This document shows, one piece after another, positions 8,151 through 17,988 of a stretch of 64,000 nucleotides of DNA. The stretch is from NCBI RefSeq assembly GCF_002847525.1, contig NZ_PKKM01000006.1:111819-175818 (forward strand), read 5' to 3'. The notes below the pieces were generated by a model that saw nothing but the letters and a program-made list of their open reading frames with translations, ran no database searches and had not been told where the DNA came from. Source of the stretch: Schaalia odontolytica (lineage in GTDB: Bacteria; Actinomycetota; Actinomycetes; Actinomycetales; Actinomycetaceae). The position numbers were made by a program, and so were the translations under genes. The first letter of the stretch is position 1. Every line of letters begins with the position of its first letter.

Positions 8151-10874
8151 GTGACAACCGAATCGACCCCCGTGGCGCCCGCCGCCTCGCTGCTGTTCCA
8201 GGCCCCCGTTTTCCAGGCTGCCCCCGAGGTTGCCCCTGCGGCTATCGTTGAGGACCAGCCTGAACCCAAGCGTCGTCGCAAGTCTGCCACCGTAGAAGAA
8301 GATGCTCCTCGAGAGGAAGCGGCTCCCAAGCGTCGCCGTCGCTCCAAGAAGGCTGCGGACGAGGCTGAGGCTGCGGATATCTCTGAGGTGCCCGCCGCCG
8401 AGGAACAGGCTGAGGAAGCTCCCGCCGAGCCTAAGACCCGTCGCCGCCGTCGCTCCAAGAAAGCGGAGGAAGCCTCGACCCCCGCTGAGGATGGCGCAAA
8501 CAAGGAGAGCGCTTCCGCCGACGAATCGGACTCCTCGGATGACGAGGAGTCCTCTACCCGTCGTCGTCGCCGTCGTCGCGCCCGTTCGTCCTCCTCGTCC
8601 TCGGATGAGGGGGGAGACCCCGCCGACCAGGTGCAGGCCCTGAAGGGCTCCACGCGCCTCGAGGCAAAGAAGATGCGCCGCCGCGAAGGACGGCGTGAGG
8701 GACGTCGCCGTCACACGATCTCCGAGTCTGAGTTCCTCGCGCGCCGCGAGTCGGTCGAGCGCACGATGGTCATCCGCGACCAGGACGGCCTCGACCAGAT
8801 CGCGATCCTCGAAGACGGCCTGCTCGTCGAGCACTACGTCGCGCGCCGTACGCAGTCCTCGATGGTCGGCAATATCTACCTGGGCCGCGTCCAAAACGTC
8901 CTTCCTTCGATGGAAGCGGCGTTCGTCGACGTGGGTCGTGGCCGCAACGCCGTCCTGTACGCCGGTGAGGTCAATTGGGACGCCGTCGGTATGGAGGGCA
9001 AGCCTCGTCGTATCGAGGCCGCTCTCAAGTCCGGTGACCCCGTCCTCGTTCAGGTGACGAAGGATCCGATTGGACACAAGGGTGCGCGTCTGACGTCGCA
9101 GATTACCCTGGCTGGCCGTTACCTGGTCTTGATCCCCGGCGGATCCATGATGGGTATTTCCCGCAAGCTCCCGGACAAGGAGCGCGCTCGCCTGAAGAAG
9201 ATCCTCAAGGCCGTCGTGCCGTCGGGTTCGGGTGTCATCGTTCGTACTGCGGCGGAAGGCGCGACGGAGGAGCAGATCCGCGATGATGTCGCTCGCCTGA
9301 CCCGTCAGTGGGAGGATATCGAGAAGAAGCGCACCAACACGAAGAGCGCCCCGACGCTGCTGCGCGGGGAGCCTGAGCTGGCCGTGCGCGTCGTGCGCGA
9401 CATCTTCAACGAGGACTTCTCGAAGCTCGTCATCGAGGGTCGCGACACCTACGCGACCGTCAAGGAATACGTGGATGAGCTGAGCCCCGAGCTCTCCGAT
9501 CGCGTCGAACAGTGGGTGGGCACGGAGGATGTTTTCCACGCGCACCGCATCGACGAGCAGCTCGCCAAGGGCATGGACCGTAAGGTGTGGCTGCCCTCGG
9601 GCGGCACCCTGATCATCGATCGCACCGAGGCAATGACCGTTATCGACGTCAATACCGGCAAGTTCATCGGCGCCGGCGGCACGCTCGAGGAGACGGTGAC
9701 CCGTAATAACCTCGAAGCTGCCGAAGAGATCGTCCGTCAGCTGCGCCTGCGCGACATTGGTGGCATCGTCATCATTGACTTCGTGGACATGGTCCTCGAA
9801 TCCAACCGTGACCTCGTGCTGCGGCGCCTGGTGGAATGCCTGGGACGTGACCGTACGCGCCACCAGGTTACCGAGATTACGTCTCTGGGCCTCGTGCAGA
9901 TGACCCGTAAGCGCGTGGGTGAGGGCCTGGTCGAGGCCTTCTCCTCCCCGTGTGAGGCCTGCGAGGGTCGCGGCTTCATCGTCCATCAGCATCCGGTGGA
10001 GACCTCCGGAGCTGAGCAGTCTTCGAAGGGTGCGAAGGGGTCGAAGAAGCAGCAGAAGAAGGCCGAGCCTCGTCGTATCGAGGACAATGCCGACCATGAG
10101 CGCGCCAAGGAAGCCCTGAGCGCCATCGCCGCTGCGTCGACTCGTAAGGAAGAGGAGAGTGCGGCTGAGGAGCCTACTCCCACGAAGAAGCGTCGGACGC
10201 GCGCTGTGTCGACCGAGGTGAAGGAACCCGAGGCCTCGGCCGTCGAGCAGGTTGAAGCGCCCGAGGCCCCCGCTGAGGAAGGCGTGACCAAGCGTCCTCG
10301 TCGTCGCCGCCGCGTCGCCGAGTCTGCTCCGCTGCCCGAACTGCCCGTACACATCGACCTGCCCGAGCCGGTCGATCACTCGGACGAGCCTGCGGCCCCC
10401 GCCAAGGATGCCTCCGAGATTCAGCTGCCCGAGCATCGCGAGAAGGCTCCGGCCACCCGTCGCCGCGCATCCCGCACGGCTGCCACGGCCTCGTCCGAGG
10501 AGCCGGCCGAGGCGCCCGCACCGAAGAAGACCCGTCGCCGCGCCACCGCGCAGACGGCTGTTCCCGAGGTGCAGGCAGACGAGGCTCCCGCCACCGCGCC
10601 GCTGAACGCTCCGGCCGTGGAGGAGGCTCCCGCCCAGGCGCCCGCCGCGCCGCGCAAGACTCGCAAGCGCCGTGCCGCCGTCTCGACCGGCATTGTCGAG
10701 CCCGACGCGGCTCCCGCCCCCGTCGTCATCGACTTGCCCGCGCGCGCTGAGGTGAGCGCCCCGGCGGTGCCGACCAAGTCGACTGATGACATTGCGCTTC
10801 CCGAGGCGAGCGATCAGCCGCGCGTCAAGCGTCGTCGTCGCGCCGTATCGACCGGCATCGTTGACGCCGGTTAA
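8151..10874 (+). CDS. rne: Ribonuclease E/G family endoribonuclease
   Basis: This is the single-strand-specific endoribonuclease of the RNase E/G family, central to rRNA maturation and mRNA decay. The GTG at 8151 has GGAG five bases upstream; a longer in-frame start at 8043 lacks that support. The product is 907 aa. Residues 1-220 are a disordered arm rich in Lys/Arg and Glu. The catalytic core covers about 225-615: S1 domain (about 235-300), RNase H-like part, the Mg2+-binding Asp in VIDVNTGKF (about 499), Asp in IIDFVDM (about 543), and the zinc-link CEACEG (about 601). A disordered, basic, Pro/Ala-rich tail of about 290 residues follows. The disordered-core-disordered layout is typical of actinobacterial RNase E. 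The tail has repeated short motifs that are described in the findings. Confidence 0.95.
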   Translation: MTTESTPVAPAASLLFQAPVFQAAPEVAPAAIVEDQPEPKRRRKSATVEEDAPREEAAPKRRRRSKKAADEAEAADISEVPAAEEQAEEAPAEPKTRRRRRSKKAEEASTPAEDGANKESASADESDSSDDEESSTRRRRRRRARSSSSSSDEGGDPADQVQALKGSTRLEAKKMRRREGRREGRRRHTISESEFLARRESVERTMVIRDQDGLDQIAILEDGLLVEHYVARRTQSSMVGNIYLGRVQNVLPSMEAAFVDVGRGRNAVLYAGEVNWDAVGMEGKPRRIEAALKSGDPVLVQVTKDPIGHKGARLTSQITLAGRYLVLIPGGSMMGISRKLPDKERARLKKILKAVVPSGSGVIVRTAAEGATEEQIRDDVARLTRQWEDIEKKRTNTKSAPTLLRGEPELAVRVVRDIFNEDFSKLVIEGRDTYATVKEYVDELSPELSDRVEQWVGTEDVFHAHRIDEQLAKGMDRKVWLPSGGTLIIDRTEAMTVIDVNTGKFIGAGGTLEETVTRNNLEAAEEIVRQLRLRDIGGIVIIDFVDMVLESNRDLVLRRLVECLGRDRTRHQVTEITSLGLVQMTRKRVGEGLVEAFSSPCEACEGRGFIVHQHPVETSGAEQSSKGAKGSKKQQKKAEPRRIEDNADHERAKEALSAIAAASTRKEEESAAEEPTPTKKRRTRAVSTEVKEPEASAVEQVEAPEAPAEEGVTKRPRRRRRVAESAPLPELPVHIDLPEPVDHSDEPAAPAKDASEIQLPEHREKAPATRRRASRTAATASSEEPAEAPAPKKTRRRATAQTAVPEVQADEAPATAPLNAPAVEEAPAQAPAAPRKTRKRRAAVSTGIVEPDAAPAPVVIDLPARAEVSAPAVPTKSTDDIALPEASDQPRVKRRRRAVSTGIVDAG

Positions 10875-10887
10875 TGCTCCAGGCGCC

Positions 10888-10913
10888 GGGGGAGGGGCGA
10901 TCATCCCTCCCCC
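10888..10913 (+). terminator. Hairpin after rne
   Basis: GGGGGAGGG (10888-10896) pairs perfectly with CCCTCCCCC (10905-10913) around an 8-base loop, 14 bases after the rne stop. There is no U-run. A second stem, GGGTGTG/CACACCC (10921-10950), follows. Partial termination or transcript protection is likely. Confidence 0.55.
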
Positions 10914-10968
10914 GAGCGCAGGGTGTGGAATCGCACAGCACTTCACACCCACCCGTGACCGTGCCGGC

Positions 10969-10998
10969 TTGCAATCCGGCGTGCGAATCGGCTAAATT
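10969..10998 (+). promoter_or_regulatory. Putative promoter for rplU-rpmA
   Basis: TTGCAA at 10969-10974 and TAAATT at 10993-10998 are separated by 18 bases, each matching four of six consensus positions. They sit after the rne hairpins and about 108 bases before rplU, which would leave a leader suited to ribosomal protein autoregulation. Confidence 0.4.
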
Positions 10999-11105
10999 TG
11001 ATCGTCGGCGCAACAAGCGCCAACGGAATCATGACAATGAGACAAGTCCTCGGCAGTTTCGAGGCGCGATTCCGGTTACGAATACGAGAAGAGATGAGCT
11101 CCAAC

Positions 11106-11414
11106 GTGGTCTACGCGATCGTCAAGGCTGGCGGCCGGCAGGAAAAGGTGTCCGTCGGTGACGTCGTCGTCGTCGACAAGCTGGCAGAAGAAATCGGTTC
11201 GAGCATCGAGCTCCAGCCGCTGATGCTGGTGGATGGCGACGCCATCACCGTTGACGCAGCCAAGCTGGGCAAGGTTTCCGTCAAGGCTGAGGTTGTTGAC
11301 TCGGCCAAGGGCCCCAAGATTTCCATCATTAAGTACAAGAACAAGTCGGGCTACCGCAAGCGCCAGGGACACCGTCAGAAGATGTCGGTCGTCAAGATCA
11401 CCGAGATCGCCTGA
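11106..11414 (+). CDS. rplU: 50S ribosomal protein bL21
   Basis: This is large-subunit ribosomal protein bL21, which binds 23S rRNA. The product from GTG 11106 is 102 aa, the normal family length, beginning MVYAIVKAGGRQEKVSVGD. The conserved C-terminus GYRKRQGHRQKMSVVKITEI is present. An ATG four codons upstream (11094, MSSN then VVYAIV) lies closer to a GAGAAGAG ribosome site and is a possible alternative start. The longer open frame from 10998 is not supported by family length. rpmA follows after 34 bases, the near-universal rplU-rpmA pair. Confidence 0.95.
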   Translation: MVYAIVKAGGRQEKVSVGDVVVVDKLAEEIGSSIELQPLMLVDGDAITVDAAKLGKVSVKAEVVDSAKGPKISIIKYKNKSGYRKRQGHRQKMSVVKITEIA

Positions 11415-11448
11415 ACCCGACGTTCCCACGAGCAGAAAGTAGCAACTG

Positions 11449-11706
11449 ATGGCACATAAGAAGGGCCTTGGTTCCTCCCGTAACGGTCGCGACTCGAACG
11501 CGCAGCGCCTCGGCGTGAAGCGCTACGGCGGCCAGCTGGTCAACGCTGGTGAGATCCTCGTTCGTCAGCGCGGCACCCACTTCCACCCTGGCGACGGCGT
11601 TGGCCGTGGCAAGGATGACACCCTGTTCGCCCTGCGCGCCGGTGCGGTTGAGTTCGGCCGCAAGCGCGATCGCAAGGTCGTCAGCGTTTCGCCGGTCTCT
11701 GCCTGA
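11449..11706 (+). CDS. rpmA: 50S ribosomal protein bL27
   Basis: This is large-subunit protein bL27, whose N-terminus reaches the peptidyl transferase centre. The 85 aa product begins [19 protein letters not shown]. There is no N-terminal extension of the Firmicute type that needs protease removal. [17 protein letters not shown] and [16 protein letters not shown] are diagnostic. AGAAAG lies upstream. It is co-transcribed with rplU and followed by a strong terminator. Confidence 0.97.
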   Translation: MAHKKGLGSSRNGRDSNAQRLGVKRYGGQLVNAGEILVRQRGTHFHPGDGVGRGKDDTLFALRAGAVEFGRKRDRKVVSVSPVSA

Positions 11707-11718
11707 GACCGCGCGCAT

Positions 11719-11750
11719 AAAGGGCGTCCGGCGTTGCCGGGCGCCCTTTT
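11719..11750 (+). terminator. Intrinsic terminator after rpmA
   Basis: GGGCGTCCGGC (11722-11732) pairs with GCCGGGCGCCC (11736-11746) with one G-U wobble and a 3-base loop. AAA precedes it and TTTT follows. It ends 31 bases before obgE, so the obgE operon must have its own promoter or depend on read-through. Confidence 0.85.
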
Positions 11751-11781
11751 CAACATTCATTTTCAGTCGTCAGGAGCAATA

Positions 11782-13305
11782 GTGGCAGACTTCGTGGATC
11801 GCGTGACTCTGCACGCGATGGGTGGCAACGGCGGTAACGGCGTTGCCTCGATTAAGCGTGAAAAGTTTAAGCCGCTGGCCGGCCCTGACGGCGGTGACGG
11901 CGGTAATGGCGGCTCGGTCATCCTAGAGGTGAGCGAGCAGGAGACCACGCTGCTGAACTACCACCGCAGCCCGCACCGCCGTGCGGATAACGGTACGCCC
12001 GGCATGGGTGACTTCCGCCAGGGAAAGACCGGCGCAGACATCATCTTGCCGGTTCCCGAGGGCACGGTCGTCAAGTCTATGTCGGGCGAGCTGCTCGCCG
12101 ACCTGACGGGTGCGGGTGCCCGCTACGTGGTCGCCGAGGGCGGCCGCGGCGGCCTGGGCAACGCTGCGCTGGCATCGAAGGCTCGTAAGGCCCCCGGCTT
12201 CGCCCTGCTGGGCGAGCCCGGCGAGGAGCGCGACGTCATCCTTGAGCTGAAGTCCGTTGCGGACGTGGCTCTCGTCGGCTTCCCGTCGGCGGGTAAGTCA
12301 TCGCTGATTGCGGCCCTGAGCTCGGCGCGCCCGAAGATTGCCGACTACCCCTTCACGACGCTGGTCCCGAACCTGGGCGTGGTGTCGGCCGGCGATACGC
12401 GCTACACGGTAGCCGACGTCCCCGGCCTGATCCCCGGTGCCTCTCAGGGCCGAGGCCTCGGCCTCGACTTCCTGCGCCACATTGAGCGTTGCGCCGTCAT
12501 CGTGCACGTGCTCGACACCGCCGCCTTCGAGACCGATCGTGAGCCGGTTGAGGACCTGCGCATCATCGAGGCAGAGCTGGAGGCTTACCAGGGTGACCTG
12601 ACGCAGGTCGAGGGCTACGTGCCGATCATGGAGCGCCCCCGCGTCATCGTTTTGAACAAGATCGACATCCCGGACGGGCGTGATCTCGCCGAGATTACGC
12701 GCCCGGACCTGGAGTCTTTCGGCTGGCCCGTCCTCGAGGTGTCCGCCGTGTCCCACGAGGGCCTCAAGGAGCTGTCCTTTGCTCTGGCCGCGATCGTTGA
12801 GGAGGAACGCGCGAAGCGTCCCGCCCTCGAGGCCGCCCGCCCCGTCATCCGTCCGAAGGCCGTCGGGCGTAGCGTGGAGATCACGGTGCGCAAGACCCGT
12901 AAGGATGGCGAAGAGGTCTTCCAGGTGCGCGGCGACAAGCCGGAGCGCTGGGTGCGTCAGACCGACTTCGCGAATGACGAGGCCGTGGGCTACCTTGCGG
13001 ATCGCCTGAACGCCGCGGGCGTCGAGGACGAGCTGATGAAGGCCGGCGCGGTCGCCGGCGACACCGTCGTGATCGGCGACCTGGACGGAGGCGTCGTCTT
13101 CGATTGGGAGCCGACCCTCACAACCGGACCGGAGCTGCTGGGTTCGCGCGGCACCGACCTGCGCCTGGATCAGAACGCGCGTCCGAGCCGTAAGGAGCGC
13201 CGCGAGGTGTACCACCAGGTCATGGATGCCAAGACCGCTGCCCGTGACGAGCTATGGACGGAGCGCCAGGCCGGGCACTGGACCGACGCGTCGGATCAGT
13301 CATGA
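11782..13305 (+). CDS. obgE: ObgE/CgtA ribosome-assembly GTPase
   Basis: This is an essential GTPase of the Obg family that binds the 50S precursor and links ribosome assembly to stress. The 507 aa product has the Gly-rich Obg fold at 1-158 ([18 protein letters not shown] repeats). The G domain follows with GFPSAGKSS (about 167), the switch I threonine in [18 protein letters not shown], and NKID. A C-terminal OCT domain sits at about 360-440 and the tail is charged. The GTG at 11782 has AGGAG six bases upstream and gives the canonical [11 protein letters not shown]. The stop overlaps proB (ATGA). Confidence 0.97.
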   Translation: MADFVDRVTLHAMGGNGGNGVASIKREKFKPLAGPDGGDGGNGGSVILEVSEQETTLLNYHRSPHRRADNGTPGMGDFRQGKTGADIILPVPEGTVVKSMSGELLADLTGAGARYVVAEGGRGGLGNAALASKARKAPGFALLGEPGEERDVILELKSVADVALVGFPSAGKSSLIAALSSARPKIADYPFTTLVPNLGVVSAGDTRYTVADVPGLIPGASQGRGLGLDFLRHIERCAVIVHVLDTAAFETDREPVEDLRIIEAELEAYQGDLTQVEGYVPIMERPRVIVLNKIDIPDGRDLAEITRPDLESFGWPVLEVSAVSHEGLKELSFALAAIVEEERAKRPALEAARPVIRPKAVGRSVEITVRKTRKDGEEVFQVRGDKPERWVRQTDFANDEAVGYLADRLNAAGVEDELMKAGAVAGDTVVIGDLDGGVVFDWEPTLTTGPELLGSRGTDLRLDQNARPSRKERREVYHQVMDAKTAARDELWTERQAGHWTDASDQS

Positions 13306-14429
13306 GCGGAGTGTCCGCGGCTTCTCGCATCGTCGTTAAGATCGGCTCGTCGTCGCTCACGCGCGAGGACGGCGGCCTGGATCTGAATCGTATCGACTCG
13401 GTCGCGCGCCTCGTGGCGCGTTGGCGCGGGGCGGACCGCGAGGTCGTCATCGTGTCGTCGGGCGCGGTCGCGGCGGGCCTTGATCCGCTCGGCTTTACCT
13501 CCAAGCCGAAGGACCTGCCGAGTGTGCAGGCCGCCGCCGCGATGGGGCAGGGGCTCCTGATGGCACGGTGGACAGCCGCCTTCCAGGCGCACCACCTGGA
13601 TGCCGCTCAGGTGCTGCTGACGACCGACGATGTCATGCGCCGCGACCACTACACGAACGTGCGCGCGTCGCTGACGCGACTCCTCGGGCTCGGTGTTGTC
13701 CCGATTCTCAACGAAAATGACGCGGTGACCACCCGCGAGCTGCGTTTTGGCGATAACGATCGTCTTGCCGCGCTCATTGCCCAGATGATCAAGGCCGACG
13801 CCCTCGTGCTGCTGACGGACGTCGACGGCCTCTACACGGCTCCTCCGGACCACCCGGGCTCGAAGCTGATCGAACGTGTCGAGAGCGCGGACGACCTCAT
13901 GAGCGTGCTCGTGACGGGTGCGGGCTCGCGCGTGGGCACGGGCGGCATGGCAACGAAGGTGCAGGCCGCGATGCTGGCGACCACCAGCGGCATCGGCGTG
14001 CAGCTCGCCTGCGCCGATGCTCTGGAGTCGGTGCTCGCGGGCAAGAAGGTTGGCACGTGGTTCGAGCCTTCCCAGGAGCGTCCGGCCTCGCGCCGCCTGT
14101 GGATTGCCCACGTGGCACCGTCACGCGGCGAGATCATCGTTGACGAGGGTGCTGCGCACGCGATCACGGTCGGCAAGAAGTCTTTGCTGGTGGCCGGCGT
14201 GCGCTCGGTGCTCGGTCACTTCGAGGCGGGCGATGTCGTGGATGTTGCCTCGCCGACGGGTCTTGTCGCTCGTGGAGTCTCTGGATACGACTCCGACACG
14301 CTGGCCGAGATTGCCGGTTCGGGTACTGCCGAGCTGGCAGCAGCCGGACACGAGCATCCCAGGCCCGCGATTCACCGCGATGACCTGGCGGTGTTGGGCG
14401 ACGTATTTTCTGCGCTGAGCGCTGACTGA
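13302..14429 (+). CDS. proB: Glutamate 5-kinase with PUA domain
   Basis: This enzyme phosphorylates glutamate to gamma-glutamyl phosphate, the first and feedback-controlled step of proline synthesis. The 375 aa product has an amino-acid kinase domain (about 8-265) with [48 protein letters not shown] and [16 protein letters not shown] domain follows at about 285-365. The ATG at 13302 overlaps the obgE stop. proA follows after 19 bases, so both enzymes of the channelled pathway are co-expressed. Confidence 0.96.
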   Translation: MSGVSAASRIVVKIGSSSLTREDGGLDLNRIDSVARLVARWRGADREVVIVSSGAVAAGLDPLGFTSKPKDLPSVQAAAAMGQGLLMARWTAAFQAHHLDAAQVLLTTDDVMRRDHYTNVRASLTRLLGLGVVPILNENDAVTTRELRFGDNDRLAALIAQMIKADALVLLTDVDGLYTAPPDHPGSKLIERVESADDLMSVLVTGAGSRVGTGGMATKVQAAMLATTSGIGVQLACADALESVLAGKKVGTWFEPSQERPASRRLWIAHVAPSRGEIIVDEGAAHAITVGKKSLLVAGVRSVLGHFEAGDVVDVASPTGLVARGVSGYDSDTLAEIAGSGTAELAAAGHEHPRPAIHRDDLAVLGDVFSALSAD

Positions 14430-14448
14430 CGCGGCTTGAGGTGCTGAC

Positions 14449-15747
14449 GTGTGTCATCATGGCCACGTGAATACTGCTGCAGATATTTCCCAGGTGACGG
14501 ATGCCGCCCGCACGGCTGCTCGCGCTCTCGCGAATGCGACCACGCAGGCGAAGAATCGCGGTCTTGAGGCGATTGCCGCTGCGCTGGTGGAGCGCAGTGA
14601 CCAGATCCTGGCCGCTAATGCTGAAGATGTCGCCCGCGGTCGCGCGGAGCAGATGAGCGAGGGCCTGCTGGATCGCCTCGCTCTGACCTCCGGTCGTATT
14701 CGTGGAATCGCCGAGGCCGTCCGCGAGATCGCGGGTCTGCCCGACCCGATCGGTCAGGTCGTTCGCGGAATGCGCACCGACATCGGCCTGCGCGTCACGC
14801 AGGAGCGAGTGCCTCTGGGCGTCATTGGCATCATTTACGAGGCCCGTCCGAACGTGACGATTGATGCCGCGACACTGGCGATTAAGGCCGGCAACGCGGT
14901 CGTGCTGCGCGGCGGAAGCGCCGCGCAGTCCTCGAATCGCGTTCTCATTGAGGTCTGTCGCGATGCGCTGACCTCTGTTGGCTTGCCTGCTGATGCGATT
15001 ACCACTGTGGATCCGTGGGGCCGCGCGGGCGCGCGTGCGATGATGCGTGCACGCGGTGCGATTGACGCGCTGATTCCGCGAGGGGGAGCGGGGCTCATTA
15101 ACGCTGTCGTCGAGGAGTCGCGTGTTCCGGTCATCGAGACCGGCACCGGGAACTGCCACGTGTACGTGGATGCCTCCGCCGACCTGGAGGCAGCCGAGGC
15201 CATCATCATGAACGCCAAGACGCAGCGCGTGGGCGTGTGCAACGCGGCGGAGACACTCCTGGTTCACGCCGACATCGCTCAGCGTTTCCTCGTCGCTGCC
15301 GTTACTCGCCTAACGACTGCGGGCGTGACGATTCACGCTGACGAGGCCACACGGGCCATCGTCGATGGCCAGCCGTCGATTGACGCGGACATGATTGTTG
15401 ACGCCACCGAGGTCGACTGGGAGACCGAATACCTGTCGATGGACCTGGCGGTGCGCGTCGTCACCGATGTTGACGAGGCGATTGAGCACATCCGTCGCTA
15501 TTCCTCGGGCCACACCGAGGGAATCGTTGCCTCCGACGTCGCCGCCGTGCGTGCGTTCCGTTCGGGCGTTGACGCGGCTGCGATTGCTGTGAACGCGTCG
15601 ACGCGCTTTACGGACGGCGGACAGCTGGGCCTGGGCGCCGAGGTTGGTATCTCGACCCAGAAGCTGCACGCGCGCGGACCCATGGGCCTGACCGAGTTGA
15701 CCACGACCACGTGGATCTACGAGGGAGAAGGAACGATCCGCCCGTGA
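14449..15747 (+). CDS. proA: Gamma-glutamyl phosphate reductase
   Basis: This enzyme reduces gamma-glutamyl phosphate with NADPH to glutamate semialdehyde, the second proline step. It is a 432 aa protein of the aldehyde dehydrogenase superfamily. Visible motifs are [40 protein letters not shown] and the catalytic Cys in [12 protein letters not shown] (about residue 264). GTG 14449 has GAGG seven bases upstream. GTG 14467 (MNTAADISQ, 426 aa) is closer to usual N-termini but has no ribosome site. The stop overlaps nadD (GTGA). Confidence 0.95.
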   Translation: MCHHGHVNTAADISQVTDAARTAARALANATTQAKNRGLEAIAAALVERSDQILAANAEDVARGRAEQMSEGLLDRLALTSGRIRGIAEAVREIAGLPDPIGQVVRGMRTDIGLRVTQERVPLGVIGIIYEARPNVTIDAATLAIKAGNAVVLRGGSAAQSSNRVLIEVCRDALTSVGLPADAITTVDPWGRAGARAMMRARGAIDALIPRGGAGLINAVVEESRVPVIETGTGNCHVYVDASADLEAAEAIIMNAKTQRVGVCNAAETLLVHADIAQRFLVAAVTRLTTAGVTIHADEATRAIVDGQPSIDADMIVDATEVDWETEYLSMDLAVRVVTDVDEAIEHIRRYSSGHTEGIVASDVAAVRAFRSGVDAAAIAVNASTRFTDGGQLGLGAEVGISTQKLHARGPMGLTELTTTTWIYEGEGTIRP

Positions 15748-16454
15748 GCGCGCAGGATAACCACACGGCGCAGGCCTCCGACGAGGCCTCGATCGAAAAG
15801 ACCACCGAGGCCACAGCAGGGGCCACCGCAGCCCCGGCCTCGCCCCAGCATCCCCCGCGCGCGCTGCGTCGGCGCCGCGCGATCGGCATCATGGGCGGCA
15901 CCTTTGATCCGATCCACCACGGTCACCTCGTTGCGGCCTCGGAGGTCATGGACGTCTTCGGCCTTGACCAGGTCGTGTTCGTTCCGGCCGCGATGCAGCC
16001 CTTCAAGGCGGGTCGACGCGTGACCTCGGCCGAGCATCGCTACCTGATGACGGTTATCGCTACCGCATCGAATCCGCGTTTCGCCGTGTCGCGCGTCGAT
16101 ATTGACCGCGGTGGAACGACCTACACGATCGATACGCTGGCGGACCTGTCTCGCGAATACCCGGACTCGGATTTCTACTTCATCACGGGTGCCGATGCAC
16201 TGGCGCAGATCGCGCAGTGGAAGGACGCCGATAAGCTCTTTGAGCAGGCGCACTTCATCGGCGTGACGCGCCCCGGGCACAACCTGTCGGATCCCGGCCT
16301 GCCGCACGAGTCCGTGTCGCTGCTGGAGGTCCCCGCCATGGCGATCTCGTCGACGGACTGCCGTACGCGCGTCGAAGAGGGAAAGCCGGTGTGGTACCTG
16401 GTGCCCGACGGCGTCGTCCAATACATCAACAAATACGGCCTGTACCGGTCCTAA
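15744..16454 (+). CDS. nadD: Nicotinate-nucleotide adenylyltransferase
   Basis: This enzyme makes deamido-NAD from nicotinate mononucleotide and ATP. The 236 aa product starts at a GTG overlapping the proA stop, with GGGAGAAGGA 11-16 bases upstream. An Ala/Thr-rich, probably disordered stretch of about 45 residues precedes the nucleotidyltransferase core. The core has [12 protein letters not shown] (about 51-62), [18 protein letters not shown] and the closing ISSTDCR motif ([11 protein letters not shown]). The N-terminal stretch is longer than in most homologues. rsfS follows, as in most bacteria. Confidence 0.95.
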   Translation: MSAQDNHTAQASDEASIEKTTEATAGATAAPASPQHPPRALRRRRAIGIMGGTFDPIHHGHLVAASEVMDVFGLDQVVFVPAAMQPFKAGRRVTSAEHRYLMTVIATASNPRFAVSRVDIDRGGTTYTIDTLADLSREYPDSDFYFITGADALAQIAQWKDADKLFEQAHFIGVTRPGHNLSDPGLPHESVSLLEVPAMAISSTDCRTRVEEGKPVWYLVPDGVVQYINKYGLYRS

Positions 16455-16467
16455 CCCAAGGAGAAAC

Positions 16468-16893
16468 GTGAGCCTTCCCGACGCTACCGCAGAACTGGCG
16501 AGCCTGGTTGCTCGCGCCGCGCACGACCGCGGCGGCATCAACCCGGTGCTTGTCGACGTGACCAGCAAGCTCGCCCTGGCGGATGCCTTCGTGGTTGTTT
16601 CGGCGCCGACGGACCGTCAGGTGCGCGCCATCGCCGAGGACATCATGGATCGTATCTGGGCCGAGCATCAGCGCCGCCCCGCCCACATCGAGGGGCGTGC
16701 GGAGGGCACGTGGGTGCTCCTGGACTACTCGGATCTGCTCGTCCATGTCCTGTCCGAGGACGAGCGCGAGTACTACGCTCTCGAGCGCCTGTGGGGCGAC
16801 TGCCCGGCCGTGCCGATCGACGTTGACACTGACGAGGCTCGTGCCGCTGCCGCGGAGCGTGCGGCTGCACACGGTGCGGAGGCCGCGCAGTGA
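16468..16893 (+). CDS. rsfS: Ribosome silencing factor RsfS
   Basis: This factor binds uL14 on the 50S subunit and blocks subunit joining in slow growth. The 141 aa product has the conserved DVTSKLALADAFVVVSAPTDRQVRAI region. It then has the RAEGTWVLLDYSDLLVHVLSEDEREYY region of the DUF143 fold. An Ala-rich tail extends about 20 residues. The GTG at 16468 has AAGGAG at good spacing. The stop overlaps the GTG of the phosphatase gene. Confidence 0.95.
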   Translation: MSLPDATAELASLVARAAHDRGGINPVLVDVTSKLALADAFVVVSAPTDRQVRAIAEDIMDRIWAEHQRRPAHIEGRAEGTWVLLDYSDLLVHVLSEDEREYYALERLWGDCPAVPIDVDTDEARAAAAERAAAHGAEAAQ

Positions 16894-17624
16894 GTGCTTC
16901 GCGAATCGTCCTGATGCGCCACGGGCAGACGGACTTCAACCTGGCGCGGCGCTTCCAAGGGCGCATCGATAAGCCCCTGAACGAGGCCGGACGATCCCAG
17001 GCAGCGGGCGCCGCCGGTGTGCTGGTGAGCCGCCTGTGCGAGCCGAGCGCCGAGGTTGGCATGATTGCCGCCGAAGATGGGCGCAGCTACGACGACGGGG
17101 GAGTGCGTATCGTGAGCTCGCCCCTGGGGCGTGCGGTCGATACCGCGACAATCGTCGCCCGTGTGTTCGATATCGCGGGCTACCCCTGCGAAGGGCCGGA
17201 GCTCGATGAACGGCTCACGGAGCGCTATTACGGAAGCTTCGAGGGTAAGACCTACGAGGAGATCGCCAGCGAGCAGCCCGAGGCCTATGCCCAGTACCGC
17301 GCGCAGGGGGAGTGTGACCTCGCCGAGGTGGAACGCTCCGAGGTGGTGGGTGCGCGCGTGCGCGATGCTGTCTTGGAGGCCGCGCGGGTGTGCCGCGATG
17401 ATCAGTCGCTGATCGTGGTCTCGCACGGCTCCGCGATCGCGCGTGGCATCGTGTCGCTGCTGGGCCTGGATCCGGCGGTCTTCAACGGACTGCGAGGCGT
17501 GGACAACTGCCACTGGTCGGAACTCGTGCCCGTAGGGATGTCGACCTCCAAGAGCGCAGCTGTGACCGGGTGGAGGCTTGCCTCGCACAATATTGGCTCG
17601 CGTGAGGACATCCTCGGAGCATGA
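16890..17624 (+). CDS. Histidine phosphatase family protein (phosphoglycerate mutase-like)
   Basis: This is a branch-2-like histidine phosphatase of 244 aa. The catalytic motif is LMRHGQTDFN (His11). GRIDKPLNEAGRSQA, a SSPLGRAVDTA arginine, the acid in ERYYGSFEGKTYEE and the second histidine in VVSHGSA complete the active site. Genes in this place after nadD-rsfS in actinobacteria are often annotated as phosphoglycerate mutase or glucosyl-3-phosphoglycerate phosphatase, and the substrate cannot be set from sequence alone. An unusual insertion around residues 50-75 lengthens the first part of the fold. The start is a GTG coupled to rsfS. Confidence 0.88.
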   Translation: MSASRIVLMRHGQTDFNLARRFQGRIDKPLNEAGRSQAAGAAGVLVSRLCEPSAEVGMIAAEDGRSYDDGGVRIVSSPLGRAVDTATIVARVFDIAGYPCEGPELDERLTERYYGSFEGKTYEEIASEQPEAYAQYRAQGECDLAEVERSEVVGARVRDAVLEAARVCRDDQSLIVVSHGSAIARGIVSLLGLDPAVFNGLRGVDNCHWSELVPVGMSTSKSAAVTGWRLASHNIGSREDILGA

Positions 17625-17634
17625 CGACGCTCGG

Positions 17635-17685
17635 GCCCCTCGTTGCCGCAGATTACCAAGGTTTTTATCAGTTGTGACGAGGGGC
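17635..17685 (+). terminator. Possible long-loop hairpin after the phosphatase operon
   Basis: GCCCCTCGT (17635-17643) can pair with ACGAGGGGC (17677-17685) across a 33-base loop, 11 bases after the operon's last stop. The large loop and lack of a following U-run make termination uncertain. Confidence 0.3.
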
Positions 17686-17697
17686 ACTGCATTGGAT

Positions 17698-17727
17698 TTG
17701 CGCAATTGTCCGAGTGTTCGCTATTAT
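17698..17727 (+). promoter_or_regulatory. Putative promoter of tRNA-Ala
   Basis: TTGCGC (17698-17703) and TATTAT (17722-17727; five of six matches) are separated by 18 bases. The expected start at about 17734 lies 27 bases before the tRNA. Confidence 0.55.
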
Positions 17728-17760
17728 TTATCAGGTCGCCAGGGCGACGAACTAAATAAC

Positions 17761-17833
17761 GGGGCTATGGCGCAGTTGGTAGCGCGCTTCCATGGCATGG
17801 AAGAGGTCGGGGGTTCGAATCCCCCTAGCTCCA
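17761..17833 (+). tRNA. tRNA-Ala (anticodon GGC)
   Basis: A full cloverleaf folds. The acceptor stem is GGGGCTA (17761-17767) with TAGCTCC (17826-17832), with one G-U pair. The D stem is GCGC/GCGC. The anticodon stem is CTTCC/GGAAG with loop ATGGCAT and anticodon GGC at 17794-17796. The T stem is GGGGG/CCCCC with TTCGAAT. The discriminator is A at 17833, and CCA is not encoded. It reads GCC, the dominant alanine codon in this genome. Confidence 0.97.
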
Positions 17834-17842
17834 CAGAAAATT

Positions 17843-17873
17843 TCGACATCCGGTTTCGGATGTCGATTTTTTT
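17843..17873 (+). terminator. Intrinsic terminator after tRNA-Ala
   Basis: TCGACATCCG (17843-17852) pairs perfectly with CGGATGTCGA (17857-17866) around GTTT, followed by seven T. Confidence 0.93.
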
Positions 17874-17988
17874 ATTGCTTGAGCAGTGGTCGTGCTTGTG
17901 GTTGCAGCTTGGTCAGTTGTTTTATCTGAAATATAACGTTTTGGTATCGGCATGTGGGATGTTCAAAATCTGTCAAACCTAAAAAGCG

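Noticed and set aside
8076..10952. Very long open frame on the minus strand opposite the RNase E/G gene
   Set aside because: It mirrors the codon bias of the plus-strand gene, encodes low-complexity Gly/Arg/His-rich sequence, has no ribosome site and matches no family. The plus-strand product has all RNase E motifs.
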